DNA of 64,000 bases from Byssothecium circinans. Taxonomy: Eukaryota; Ascomycota; Dothideomycetes; Pleosporales; Massarinaceae. Positions within the stretch are counted from its first letter, which is position 1. The number at the start of each line of letters is the position of its first letter. The stretch covers positions 579,327 to 643,326 of the forward strand of contig ML976990.1 of the NCBI GenBank assembly GCA_010015675.1, written 5' to 3'. The notes under the pieces are model-generated. The model did not search any database and was not told the DNA's origin. It saw nothing but the letters and a program-made list of their open reading frames with translations. Of this stretch, positions 22,624-33,345 are shown in pieces. The position numbers and the translations under genes were made by a program.

Positions 22624-25210
22624 TCATAGTCCTACATCTCCAGGCATAAAATACCTCCTCACTTGATATGGTCTTGGCTTCGCCTGGAGAACTTCATCGT
22701 ACTCCGCATTCCGCAGCAAAAACGCCGAATCCCGTGCGCGAGTCTCCCACCCTACGTTTGACCTTGACTCTTGCGCCGTTGCACTCGTCGATTTCACCAT
22801 CAAAGGCATGGCCTTGTTGAGAAGGTCCGCAATCGCCCTCATCGATTCACCGGTACGGGTAGCCGATACCCTCGCTTTCCTAGAGGCCTTGTAGTTGCGG
22901 TAGGCGTAATCCAGAGCAGTCGAGCCAGTATCGTCCTTTGGCGAAGTCGAGACACCTAACGAAAGGAGAAAGTCTAAAGTATCCAGGCATAAATTTTCCG
23001 CCGCCCAGATCAAGGGTGTTTTTCCATTGAGAGATGCGGTATCTAGGCTGGCGCACTGATAATACAGATGGCGCGCTATGCGGAGAACGATGGTGTCATT
23101 GCCATCAGGATGGTAAGCAGCGGATAGCATATGGTGCACTCGGGTCCGACCGGAGTGTGTGTATATAGCGGATTTCCATTCCTCAAGAGTAGGAGAGCTC
23201 GCACCCAAGATGGTTTGAACACTTTCTGTCAGTAGATTTCGTCCGTATGAGTTCAGACGGTCAACGAATGACAGCCCGGTGGTATCGAGAGTCCCCGCTA
23301 AAGTGACGACGAGATGCACCCATTCTACATCGCCCTCCATGAGTCTACAGAGCCACTCGATGTTGAAATGTTGAGATGCACACAGCCAGCTCAGGAAACT
23401 CTTATTGTCCTTGTCAAGATGCTCGAAATCGAAGCAACGTAGTTTCAGGAACTTCATGAGGCACTCGAATGCGGAGACGTGCTTGCATCCGAGGATGGGG
23501 TAACAGTGGCAGGCTTCTACTTTAGCGATGCCCGACAAGTCGAGGTGAAAGAGGAAAGACTGGCCGTTTATATCCACAGCGTTGACGTCGTCGGTCTTGT
23601 GGAGGATGAATTCGAGCACGTCCAGGCTTGCGCCTTGACTGGCAGTAAAGAATAGCGCATTTCGTCCTACCACGTCGCGACTGTTGATCATGCTTAACAT
23701 TGTGTGCCGTTTCTTTTCGATCGATGGGCCATCTGCTGGTGTATCAAGTAGAAGGATTGATTCTGGGGAATTACGGACAATCGTCTCGATAATCAGCTCG
23801 TGAATGCATTTTATGGCGCTGAGCTTGCTCTTGTTGTCAAGCCTAAATTTATTTTCGAGGGTTGAACGGCTTTCGTTTCCTGTAAGACAGCATAGTGTTA
23901 CTTCGTGATGTCGTCTCTGTTTGTCGAGTGCATGGACATCCAAAATCGTGTCGGGTCGGCGGTGTTTTTCGGTCGGTTCTGGTGATAACCACTCTGATGG
24001 TAATGTGAATTCCGTACTCTGGAAATGGGAAAAGGATGCCTCAGAAACCGAGCGGCGAGTTGACGTGCCAAAAGAGCTGACAGAATACCTTCTCTTCAAC
24101 CCCGTTTTTATTAACGAGATGAGAGAAGCCGTGTAGCCCTGGCCTTGTAGATATCGATAGATCTTGGCACTTGCATTTGAACCGATGGATCGTGTTTCGT
24201 CGCTTGGCTGTGTGACGTTTCTCAGAGAAGTGTTTTCTGTCCCATCTGAACGCTCGATCGATGTTGACATGCAGAGATCAGGAGCTGGGCCCTCAATAGT
24301 AATATCCATGTGGTGAGAATGTGTTGTCCCTTTCTCTGTCGCAGCACCGGTAATGTCGTATGCTTTTGGATGCATCATGGAATCCTTGTTTGAGGGTGTC
24401 CAAGGCCATCCGGCAACGTCAGGCAGGTCGCTATTATGCCCCCAGTCATCAAAAGTCGTGGAAAGCTCAGACTGGAAGTCAGCATGGAGATCCAGATTCT
24501 TAAATAAAGACCCAAAGGCATCTGAAGAGGTTGCCGGGTACTGGAATGTCCTGTTTGTAGCGAACGGGGACAAAATCGTCTCTGTCGTGTTGGTCACCAT
24601 ACATGTACAAGTTTCACTGGCAACACAAAAACATGTCGGAGAAAGTCCTCGGTGGGCGATTTGACCTTTGTGGTAGGGAGTAGCCGTGGATGCTGGAACA
24701 GAGGTCGTGGCATGTGAACGTATTACACTGGAATATTCGCTTCCGAGCGGTTGTGGGAATTGCATCGATGGCGATCGGTCACATTCATGCTGTTCGGCTG
24801 TCTTAAGAAAGTGGAGGCGTTGCCGCATGATCTCTTTGTTGTTGTACGCACGCAACTTGGCGAAATCTTTCCCAAGCATCCTTTTCAGGTTGTCTTGAGC
24901 AGTACGCATTCTGCACACATTAGTAAGTGAGAATCCATACAAGCGTCCATTGCACTTACTTCTTAGATGTTTTCCCGTTGCTCAGTATATTGAGCACCTC
25001 CAGAGCGTCCCGCATGGGTATACCGCAGCCGCACAGCGTGATGAGCCTTTTCAGCCAGGGTTTACCCCAAGTATTTTTTCGGCCTCGACCCATGTGCGCG
25101 TCCTCTCTCGGCGACTTTTTGCGTTTTTGGACCTTGCTGCCGTGTGCAGACCGACGTGCTCTGTGTTTGGTGGCATGGTTCTGATTCTGAGGTGGACGAG
25201 TCGGAGCCAT
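22624..25210 (-). CDS. Clr5-like/ankyrin protein 2 (module 2 regulator candidate)
   Basis: Exon 1 is 25210-24960 and exon 2 is 24910-22624, with a 49-nt intron at the same codon phase as paralogue 1, giving 845 aa. It has the same basic start (MAPTRP..., KKRKKS equivalents, RGRKNTW), the same Clr5-like block at residues 46-97 (PWLKRL, ALEVLNILSNGKT, MRTAQDNLKR), and a long disordered Ser/Thr-rich middle. Ankyrin units lie near 495-535 (GRNALFFTASQGASLDVLEF) and 714-760 (NGKTPLIWAAENL). The shared core FLFHLDLSGI, SAFECLM, SFLSWLC and WLCRLM links it to paralogue 1. The C-terminal ankyrins are better preserved here. It is convergent with peptide gene 1 and divergent from peptide gene 2. The molecular function is unknown; the Clr5-like domain suggests DNA or chromatin binding. 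Confidence 0.75.
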
Positions 25211-25691
25211 TGTGTCGTTGAAATATCAAGAGTAGCACACTAACAAGCTGAAATAGGGAGGTAAACCACCATAGGGGTATATAAAAGTCTTAAGTGTAGG
25301 GACTGCGCATGATCATGCGGCCGGAGAGATAAAAAAGGTGTAGGAGTTCTCCTGCATTCATGGTGGTCCCTACCCTATCTGGCCACGGCAGCAGATGGCC
25401 CTTGCGGTTTCAAAAGCGATGATTAGGTATAACGCGTCATGTAAGAACGCCACAGCGCAGTATTTCAACTACTGTCAATCATGTTATGAGAGCGAGAGTT
25501 TCCTGGTGTGGGGGCGGTAAAGTCCTACTAGAGAGACGTTTCTCGTATCATGTATGCTGTGGAACACTCTGACTCGCTTGAAACTCTAAGGGCTCCTCAA
25601 TTCTCCCCACTTTCGGCGTGTATCATCTTGGCGTGGCCTCTTATTGGTGCGGGTCATGCGGACCGTGAGAATACAATAGACGGTGAATCGA
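25211..25691. promoter_or_regulatory. Promoter-side spacer of Clr5-like/ankyrin gene 2
   Basis: This holds the upstream flank of the minus-strand gene, with a TATA-like GTATATAAAAG near 25277. No array motif or gene is seen here; array 2 starts at 25692. Confidence 0.35.
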
Positions 25692-25860
25692 CGCGACAAT
25701 TGTGAAGTACACAGACGTATTTCGGTCCGAATAGGCGCGACAATTCAATATGAAGAGACGCGATAATTCATCATGACGAGACGCAACAATTGACTGGGAC
25801 GAGTCGCGACAATTCCCAACGAAGAGACGCAATGATTGACCATGGCGAGACGCGACAATT
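25692..25860 (+). repeat. Array 2: seven CGCRACAATT-type sites, six at exact 23-bp period
   Basis: Sites start at 25692, 25736, 25759, 25782, 25805, 25828 and 25851. From the second onward the spacing is 23 bp each time; the first is 44 bp away. Sequences are CGCGACAATT (four), CGCGATAATT, CGCAACAATT and CGCAATGATT. The 13-bp spacers mostly end in GAGA or a near variant, but their middles differ. All sites point toward the peptide gene at 25994. The 10-mer is the same as in array 1 with A or G at position 4, although the two arrays have different periods. Confidence 0.9.
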
Positions 25861-25874
25861 GCACTCACAGGGAG

Positions 25875-25880
25875 TATATA
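25875..25880 (+). promoter_or_regulatory. TATA box of peptide gene 2
   Basis: TATATA in GGAGTATATAGCC lies 14 bp after the last array site and 114 bp before the peptide start codon, as expected for an upstream activating array over a core promoter. Confidence 0.5.
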
Positions 25881-25993
25881 GCCAGGAATGACTTTCGCGC
25901 AGGTCCCAACACCATAGCAATCCGGAATCTTCACAACCTCCCCAAAGCCACGAGCACCGACACTGCCTCACAGAGCAATCCAGGAAAGCGAGG

Positions 25994-26247
25994 ATGGCAA
26001 AATCAGGTAATGCCCCAATAGCCGTCGCCTATAAGTATCGTGCCTGACGAGCAGTCTTCAAGAAACTTTCGGAATGGCGGTCACCAGTCTCGTTGCCAAT
26101 ATTCTACAAACGCTACTCCAGCTTCTTGCCTTGCTTTTGATCGTCTATTACAGTCATCGTTCGCTTGGAGGTGGAAATACGAAGGGAAATGCTGGCGGAG
26201 CTGGCGGAGCCGGCAAATGTAAGACGGGTCGAAGGTTTTCCGCCTAG
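25994..26247 (+). CDS. 65-aa single-helix membrane peptide 2
   Basis: Exon 1 is 25994-26006 (13 nt), the intron is 26007-26062 (56 nt), and exon 2 is 26063-26247: 198 nt and 65 aa, the same as peptide 1. It starts MAKSETFGMAVTSL, with a hydrophobic helix (about residues 10-34: NILQTLLQLLALLLIVYY) ending SHR, then a Gly-rich tail (GGGNTKGNAGGAGGAG) and a basic end. The acceptor TTCAAG was chosen over an earlier CAG because only it restores the MA-x-SETF-x-MAV start shared with peptide 1. The C-terminal tails of the two peptides differ, so the conserved part is the first 37 residues. The function is unknown; candidates are a membrane-active effector of cell death, a sensor, or a secretory micropeptide. 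Confidence 0.75.
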
Positions 26248-26469
26248 TCGGGATGAAAATAACGATCTGAAAGCGGTGCCGATACAAGGAATTGTTGGCT
26301 AAGTGACAGTAGGAGAGAGAATGACCGACGGATAGGGGACGACGATGGGGGTTGCCTTCAAGATGGTTTCTGAACAGGTTTTAACCCCTACGCTCAGGTG
26401 CCTTAATTGATTGATTGGGCCCACATCGTATCACAATACAATTACATTCTTCACCTTAATTCTGGGCAC

Positions 26470-27313
26470 TTATATCAGAGCCCCTGCATTCATGATAACC
26501 TCTTCCTTCCGCCGCCGGCTCTCCAGCTTGGCCTCTTTCCGCTCCCTTTCCTTCTCTTCAACTTTCCTGCGCGCCGCCTTCTTTGCCTCATGAGCTGCCT
26601 TGGCCCTCTTGTATTCCTCGTACTCTTCCTGCTTCTTCTTCTCTTTCTTCATATCCTTCAGAATTTGCTTGTGCTCGGTGGATGTGAGACGCCATGGCTT
26701 CGACAAGACGTCTTTCTTGAACTTTGCCATTTCCGACCAAGCCTGCGCTTCCTCATCCGTGGTCCGAACTATCCAAGCCCTCTTCAATTCTATCTGTTTG
26801 GCCCCTCGAAACTCTGATATTGTGCCCTTCGCCTTGACGACTGTCCCGATATCCACTTGCTCGCCGCCGATCATAACCTCGAACACGCCTAAAGCACTGA
26901 CAACGTCGACATTCCCGACTGTTGTATTTGAAGGATGCTTAGCGGCATTGTATATGTCCGCGGTAAGTCGTACAATCTTCAACTCGATAGTCGCTCCGCT
27001 CCCATCGTCGATGGTTAAGACGGTGTATTTGAGGTTGATGTCATCGATCGCAACGACGACGCCAACGAGACGTACATAGCAGATGGGGTGGTTGAGATGG
27101 AAGTATATGTGCTGGCCTGAGTGGGACGTGTCAGCGCGCATCGGCGGTGTCCAAGTATACGTGGCGATACTTACTCTGAAAAGCGGGTTCTGATCGCAGC
27201 GCCTGAACATCGGCGGCAGTCAGCTTCACCCAGTCCTTGTATGTATGTGATTTCGGAAAGCAGTATGCCGGCCAAATTCGATAATCCTGCGTCGTTGGTT
27301 GATGTATGGACAT
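26470..27313 (-). CDS. Telomere-capping CST subunit Stn1 (OB-fold)
   Basis: Exon 1 is 27313-27175 and exon 2 is 27116-26470, with a 58-nt intron, giving 261 aa. The N-terminus (RIWPAYCFPKSHTYKDWVKLTAADV) and the OB-fold strands after the intron (HPICYVRLVGVVVAID, YTVLTIDDGSGATIELKI, VDIGTVVKAKGTISEFRGAKQIEL) match the Stn1 OB domain (PF10451). The C-terminal ~80 residues form a highly charged Lys/Glu helix. Stn1 binds the 3' overhang with Ten1, caps chromosome ends and recruits polymerase alpha for C-strand fill-in. The first ATG of the frame at 27313 was chosen because homology begins about 10 residues later. The length is near that of the short filamentous-fungal Stn1 form, which lacks winged-helix domains. 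Confidence 0.85.
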
Positions 27314-28104
27314 GTCATATTGCGTGGAGGATAATGATGCTGAGTGAGTGATGAGTGAGCGGGGCGACGCGGCGCGTTGCGATTGTTGGCGCGCCTGCAC
27401 GTGATAGCCATAATGGGTCTAGCGCGCCTCACATCTGCAAGAGCCTCGGATGATCCGATGATCACAGCACATGCAAGACCTGCATTCACTCCACCACGCT
27501 ACTATACAATAGCCGGCCGCCCAATTCAAGGCAGATGAGGCGGAAGAACAGGGCTTTCCAATGCATCCCGATGCATCTTCCACGCAGCCCGGTGTCCCGC
27601 ATCTTGAATGAGGGGCACAAACCCTGTCACCCGGTGTACCAGGAAGACTGGTCAAGATAGCTTCGACCACCTCAGCACTGCTTCCCGATCACATTTACTC
27701 GAGATACAACTGGTTCACTTCAGTATATATCCGCTCGACGGAACACGCTTCCGGGAACACCTGGTCTAGTAGCTGAGCAAACGTGAGCTACTAGGATACC
27801 GATCAGGCTATCTCCCCACCCATACGCTGGTTTTTGGTTGTCATGACCTATGAGGCTGACCACCTGCTGTGCACACCGGAGCCAGATATGTGCCAACTCC
27901 CCTCTCTTGGTCCGAGAGCTCTACGCGGTCTTAAGACCGTGAGACGCCCGACGGTTCGTCCTATTCCTAGTGTACCAGCGCCCTCGCTGTTGAAGAGCTC
28001 TTTCTCGAACCCCTCAAGCTGCTAGAGCCATCTGCCGCTTCATAATTGTTTCTTTTCTGTCACTTCTTCCCTCCATTTTTTTATCACTATCCACATCTGT
28101 CATT
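27314..28104. other. Divergent intergenic region
   Basis: This is shared between Stn1 and the secreted protein gene. It contains CACGTGAT (about 27399) near Stn1 and a 14-bp palindrome CGGTCTTAAGACCG (27926-27939). No gene is supported. Confidence 0.45.
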
Positions 28105-28800
28105 ATGCATCTTTTGCGCTTTTCTATCGTCCCATTCATAGTACCGTTCAGTTTCGCGACACCCAAAGCTCACCCTGAAGCACTACCAAATCCAGAAGCA
28201 AACCCAGATGCAGAACCTCAATCATATACGAATAATGCTCCGTTCTCGGGCGCAATCTACATCGTAGATCCCAATGGCCAGCAAATTACAACTCAAAACA
28301 CAAAGCTGTGCCCGAATAGCGCCTCCGTAAGCTGCGGGGATATAAACCGTTGGGGCTGGTAAGCGAAGCTCGTTTATAGCTTTCGACCTGTATTGACTGG
28401 GCGAAGGTGCTGTCCCAATGCATATACTTGCGTATCGCCAGGGAATTCAAACGGCTTGATTGGCTGCTGTCCATCCGGAAACACTTGCGGCGGAGCCGTT
28501 GCTGCCGCTGCCAGCACTGTTACAGTCAACGTTCAACAAACCCAGACGCAAAATACCGTATACGTACAACAAACCCAACAACCAACACAAAATACAGTTC
28601 CACAAGCAACTGTATTTGCCGGATACTGTTCAACACTCACCATGAGCGGGCCGGGGTTGCCTACAACCAGACAAGGAGAGTGCGGTACAATTTTAGTGGT
28701 GAATGAGGCACGGCGACATCTACAAGCCATAGGATATGGTGTTGGTGGGATACTTCTACTTCTACATTTGGCACTTGGTCGCATGTTTCGCTGGGTATGA
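28105..28800 (+). CDS. Secreted Cys-rich, probably GPI/membrane-anchored protein
   Basis: Exon 1 is 28105-28358, the intron 28359-28406 and exon 2 is 28407-28800, giving 215 aa. It has an N-terminal signal peptide (MHLLRFSIVPFIVPFSFATP), then a Pro/Glu/Asn-rich linker (EALPNPEANPDAEP). A Cys cluster follows: CPNSASVSCGD before the intron, then WCCPNAYTC..GCCPSGNTCGG after it. A Gln/Thr/Val-rich repeat (TQTQNTVYVQQTQQPTQNTV) leads to a second Cys pair. The C-terminus has a hydrophobic helix (YGVGGILLLLHLALGRMF). The CCP..C/CCPSGNTC spacing is typical of small fungal cell-wall surface proteins. A splice near the 3' end is possible, so the last 30 residues are less certain. The role may be cell-wall structure or host-facing surface; no specific function is shown. 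Confidence 0.65.
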
Positions 28801-28922
28801 GAACTGGTTATTGATACGGCAATCATTTCCTTTCGGCGCAAAGTTATGAATTTACGATTTATGGATACATGTATGCTACACCTATGCCAACAGCGCGACT
28901 ATACTAAGCATTGTGATACAGC

Positions 28923-29774
28923 TCAATTGCCCTTCTTCGCATCCTCCTCCTCGCTCTTCGGCACGTGGATGATCTTCGGAACCGTGGCAGCGTTCAAGTG
29001 TCGGAAAGCCTATTCATCTCAGAGTTAGTATGTGTCTCTCAAAATACTCTATCATCAGGTCGAATCCACAGAATGAGTACCCACCCTCCAAACCCTCGTC
29101 TCCCACGTAAAACTCCACGCCCAAAACGCCCACCCAACGCAATAATGCCCCCACCAAACCGGATCCACCAACTGTAAAACAGAACTCACATTCATAATCG
29201 AACTATCCGGCAGCTTGCCATCCCACTTATCCTCGACCTTTGCAATCTTGCCCTGCTCATCAAGATGAATCGCCACCACGCTCTGAATCGTTTGCTCCTT
29301 GTTGATTCCCTTGATCACATACCGCGTCTTCAGGTCCATCAAGATCGGGTTCCCCGCGTTAGTGACGGAATGGTGCAAGCGCTCAATCTCGGAGAATGCG
29401 GACTGCAGGCCGTACCATTGAGCGGCGTAGCGGTCGCGGCCTGTGGCGACGGTGATGGGGTCGGTGAAGGTAGCGTCGTCGCGCCAGAGGGCCAGTTTGG
29501 GGAGGGAGGGCCGTCCGGCGAAGAGATCCAGGACGGAACCGACGATGGTTTGTTGTTGTTGGGACAGGGAGACGCCTGGGGAAGTTTGGATGACTTTTGT
29601 TTCGATGTTGAGGTTTACGGGTGCTGCTGGGGCGCCTGTGGACGCCATTCTGAGGGTTCCTACTTTGGTTGTTTGGGAGAGGGTAGGTCTTGAGATGGTG
29701 TGGAGTGATGAAATGCAAGTTTGTGGGGAGAAGGGACGCATTGAAAGGCAAGTTGGGGAGGAGATTGTATTCAT
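28923..29774 (-). CDS. SnoaL/NTF2-like fold hypothetical protein
   Basis: Exon 1 is 29774-29085, the intron is 75 nt and exon 2 is 29009-28923, giving 258 aa from the first ATG. The core (VGSVLDLFAGRPSLPKLALWRDDATFTDPI, AAQWYGLQ, VVAIHLDEQGKIAKVEDKWDG) has the helix-then-sheet pattern of SnoaL-like/NTF2-fold proteins common in fungi. The first ~42 residues are Ser/Thr/Arg-rich with few acids, which suggests a mitochondrial targeting peptide; an internal ATG at 29648 (MASTGAPAAP) could be the start of a cytosolic form. A Trp-rich stretch (WWGHYCVGWAFWAWSF) precedes the splice, and the short second exon ends in an acidic EEEDAKKGN tail. The substrate is unknown. Confidence 0.7.
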
Positions 29775-30538
29775 TTATGTTCGGAGAGAGGTTTTCATTC
29801 CTTTAAGCGGAAGGGAGGTTTTCTACGCGTCACTGCTCGTCACACGCGTAGGTGCGGCCATTCATCTTCGCTTCGTGGAAAAGTCATGACGCAATAAGGG
29901 TGTATACGCCAAGATGGCGACATGTGCGACGTAAGATGAGATTGATCGATCCTGTAGGGAGCCAGCTATGGGGAAGGGTCTAGGCTGAGCTGAGGCGCTT
30001 TTGGTCTTGCGTAAGGGTGCGCGTGAATGTCGTCTAGGTACGATCGCCCGTGGAACCTAACACACAGTTAATGAGTCGTTCCTCCCTCAAGCTCAATTCC
30101 TCCACTTGTACCTCTTATAAACAAGCAGTCAACGAGCTGTAGATGGGTTTAAATTGAGAAATAGCTGTTAATGAATTGTTCTAAGAAGGTAGGATCCCTC
30201 TAAGGAAGGGACGACGTCCAATGATACGGTAGCTTGATGGCCCAAGGGAAGACAGCAAACTCATCCACAAATGACAACTTATTCCCAGAATTTGGCATTT
30301 GCCCTACTTACTCTTACATGAACGTATCATTTTCTGGAGCTGTCAACTTTTGAAATGGAACCTATGTTGGACGGGTAACCTCACGTGATCTTGATTATGT
30401 AATCGCGCAGCTGTCAACCGAGTAGCATCATCGTCGAGGCAGCTGTCCAACACCTATCACCACCCCCGACCGACCCTCTCCCCACACCTCCCCGACACAA
30501 GTGTTCCCAGCAGGTGCACTTGTTTTACAGCTGCCAAC
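29775..30538. promoter_or_regulatory. Divergent promoter region upstream of V-ATPase subunit a
   Basis: This intergenic stretch has CACGTGATC at about 30383, an E-box-like bHLH site, then about 150 bp of C-rich leader. No open frame is supported. Confidence 0.4.
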
Positions 30539-33345
30539 ATGGCGCCCAACAAGGACACCATGTTCCGCTCGGCGGACATGTCCTTGACGCAGCTCTACAT
30601 CTCCAACGAGATTGGCCGCGAAGTTGTCAACGCGCTGGGCGAGCTTGGTGTCATGGATTTCAGAGATGTATGTGCTGTCCCGATGAGGGCACAATAGGGC
30701 GGGAAACGTGGGAGATGGCATTTGATGGGACTGGGTGCTAATGATGGGTTCTAGCTCAACTCCGAGACGACCGCTTTCCAACGTACCTTCACGCAGGAGA
30801 TTCGTAGGCTAGACAATGTGGAACGACAGCTTCGTATGTTAATCACTGGGTTGTAGGGGGGGAAATGGGGCTGACGTGGTCAGGATACTTTCATTCGCAA
30901 ATGGACAAGGCGAGCATCCCGATGCGCTCCATCTACGATTTCAATAACCCTTTCACCTCGCCCTCCGCCTCCGAGATCGATGAACTTGCAGACAAGAGCC
31001 AGCAGCTTGAGAATAGGGTTTCATCGTTGAATGAGAGCTATGAGACCCTGAAGAAGCGCGAGGTGGAGCTTACCGAGTGGCGCTGGGTGCTCAGGGAGGC
31101 TGGTGGTTTCTTCGACCGGGTGCGTCATACATATTGGGCATAGGATGAAGGATAGGGAAGCTGACTGAATGCAGGCCCGCGGCCAAACAGAAGAGATCCG
31201 CCATTCTCTCGACGATGACGATGCCCCCCTCCTTGCAGATGTCGAACAGAGTGGCCAAGGCGAGGCCGCCGCCGACCGATCTTTCTCCGTCATGAACATT
31301 GGCTTCGTCGCTGGTGTCATCCCTCGCGAGCGCATCGCCGCTTTTGAAAGGATCCTTTGGAGGACGCTCCGTGGAAACTTGTATATGAACCAGTCTGAGA
31401 TTCCTGAACCCATCATCAATCCCGAGACCAACGAGGAGACGAGCAAGAATGTTTTCATCATCTTCGCTCACGGAAAAGAGATCATCGCGAAGATCCGAAA
31501 GATTTCTGAGTCAATGGGTGCCGACCTCTACAGCGTCGATGAAAACAGCGAGCTCCGCCGCGACCAGATCCGCGAGGTGAACAGCCGACTGAGTGATTTG
31601 GCCAGTGTCTTGAGGAACACCAAGTCTACGCTGGATGCAGAATTGACCGCCATCAGTCGCAACCTCGCTGCTTGGATGGTCATTATCAAGAAAGAGAAGG
31701 GCACCTACCAAACTTTGAACAAGTTTTCATATGACCATCAAAGAAAGACGCTCATTGCCGAAGCTTGGGCGCCGACCAACTCTCTCGGCTTGATCAAATC
31801 TACCCTTTCGGACGTCAACGACCGCGCCGGTCTGTCTGTTCCTACTATTGTGAACCAGGTTAAGACGACGAAGACTCCACCGACGTACTTCAAGACCAAC
31901 CGCTTTACTCTCGCTTTCCAGACCATCATCGACGCTTACGGAACCATCAAGTACCGTGAAGTTAACCCTGCTCTCCCCGCAATTGTCACTTTCCCCTTCA
32001 TGTTCGCTGTCATGTTTGGTGACGCCGGTCACGGTGTCATCATTCTTTCAGCAGCACTCGCTATGATCTACTTCGAACGCAAGCTGCAGCGCAGCAAGCT
32101 GGATGAACTGTTCTCCATGATCTTCTATGGCCGATACATCATCATGATGATGGGTATCTTCTCCATCTACACTGGTCTTCTCTACTGCGACGCCTTCTCC
32201 AAGGAACTTCCGTGGTTCAAGTCTATGTGGGAATGGGATAATGATGGCAAAGGACCGGGATCCAAGCGTGTCGAGGGCCACACCTATCCGTTCGGCTTGG
32301 ATTACCGATGGCACGAAACCGACAACGACTTGTTGTTCTCCAACAGCTACAAGATGAAGCTCAGTATCCTGCTGGGTTGGTGCCACATGACTTTCTCTCT
32401 GATGTGGTCGCTTGTCAACTCCCGCTACTTTGCGACGCCGATCGACATCTGGGGCAACTTCGTTCCGGGCATGATCTTCTTCCAGTCCATCTTCGGATAT
32501 CTCTCCTTTACCATCGTTTACAAGTGGAGCATTGATTGGGCCGCGCGTGGAGAGAACCCACCCAGTTTGTTGAACATGTTGATTTACATGTTCCTCTCAC
32601 CTGGTAACTTGGAGGAGGGCACCAAGCCGCTCTATCCTGGTCAAGCCACTCTGCAAGTCTTTTTGGTACTCATTGCCCTTATTTGCGTTCCAATCTTACT
32701 TTTCCTCAAGCCTTTCTATCTCCGCTGGGAGCACAATAAGGCACGCGCTTTGGGATACCGCGGTATCGGTGAAAGCAGTCGCGTTAGTGCTCTGGATGGT
32801 GATGATGAAGAAAGTCACCATCTCAACGGAGGTCGCGAGAGTTTCGGCGATGACGACGATGGCATTGCTATGATCACCCAGGATGTTGGCCATGGAGAAG
32901 AGCATGAGGAATTCGACTTTGGAGAGATCATGATTCACCAAGTCATTCACACCATCGGTATGTTAACCCACCACTCAGACCCATCACTACCACTAACAGT
33001 CGCATAGAATTCTGCCTCAACTGTGTCTCTCACACAGCCTCGTACCTCCGTCTCTGGGCGCTCTCGCTCGCCCATCAACGTCTCTCCATCGTGCTGTGGG
33101 ACATGACGATGAAGAATGCATTCAGCTTCACCGGCATTGGCGGCTCCATCATCATGGTCGTCGTCTTCTACATGTGGTTCATGCTCACAGTCGCCGTGCT
33201 GTGTGTCATGGAGGGCACGAGTGCCATGTTGCATTCGCTGCGTTTGCACTGGGTCGAAGCCATGAGTAAGCATTTCATTGGCGATGGTGTGCCGTTTGAG
33301 CCGTTCAGCTTCAAGATCTTGCTCGAGGAGGATCCTGTAGAATAA
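30539..33345 (+). CDS. vph1: V-type proton ATPase subunit a
   Basis: Exons are 30539-30667, 30755-30833, 30884-31119, 31175-32957 and 33008-33345, giving 854 aa, the usual family length. The N-terminal cytosolic half starts [20 protein letters not shown] and contains coiled coil ([20 protein letters not shown]) and [19 protein letters not shown]. The membrane half has multiple helices, including [17 protein letters not shown] and WSIDWAARG. The last exon carries [18 protein letters not shown], which includes the conserved Arg essential for proton translocation. Subunit a forms the proton half-channels of the Vo sector in vacuolar/Golgi membranes. Only one isoform gene is expected in filamentous fungi. 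All introns are 50-87 nt with clean GT..AG ends, and the spliced frame is continuous. Confidence 0.97.

Noticed and set aside
21200..25860. Regular short repeats suggesting a CRISPR-like array
   Set aside because: The genome is eukaryotic (introns, V-ATPase, exocyst), the repeat core is only 10 bp, spacers are related to each other, and no cas genes are present.
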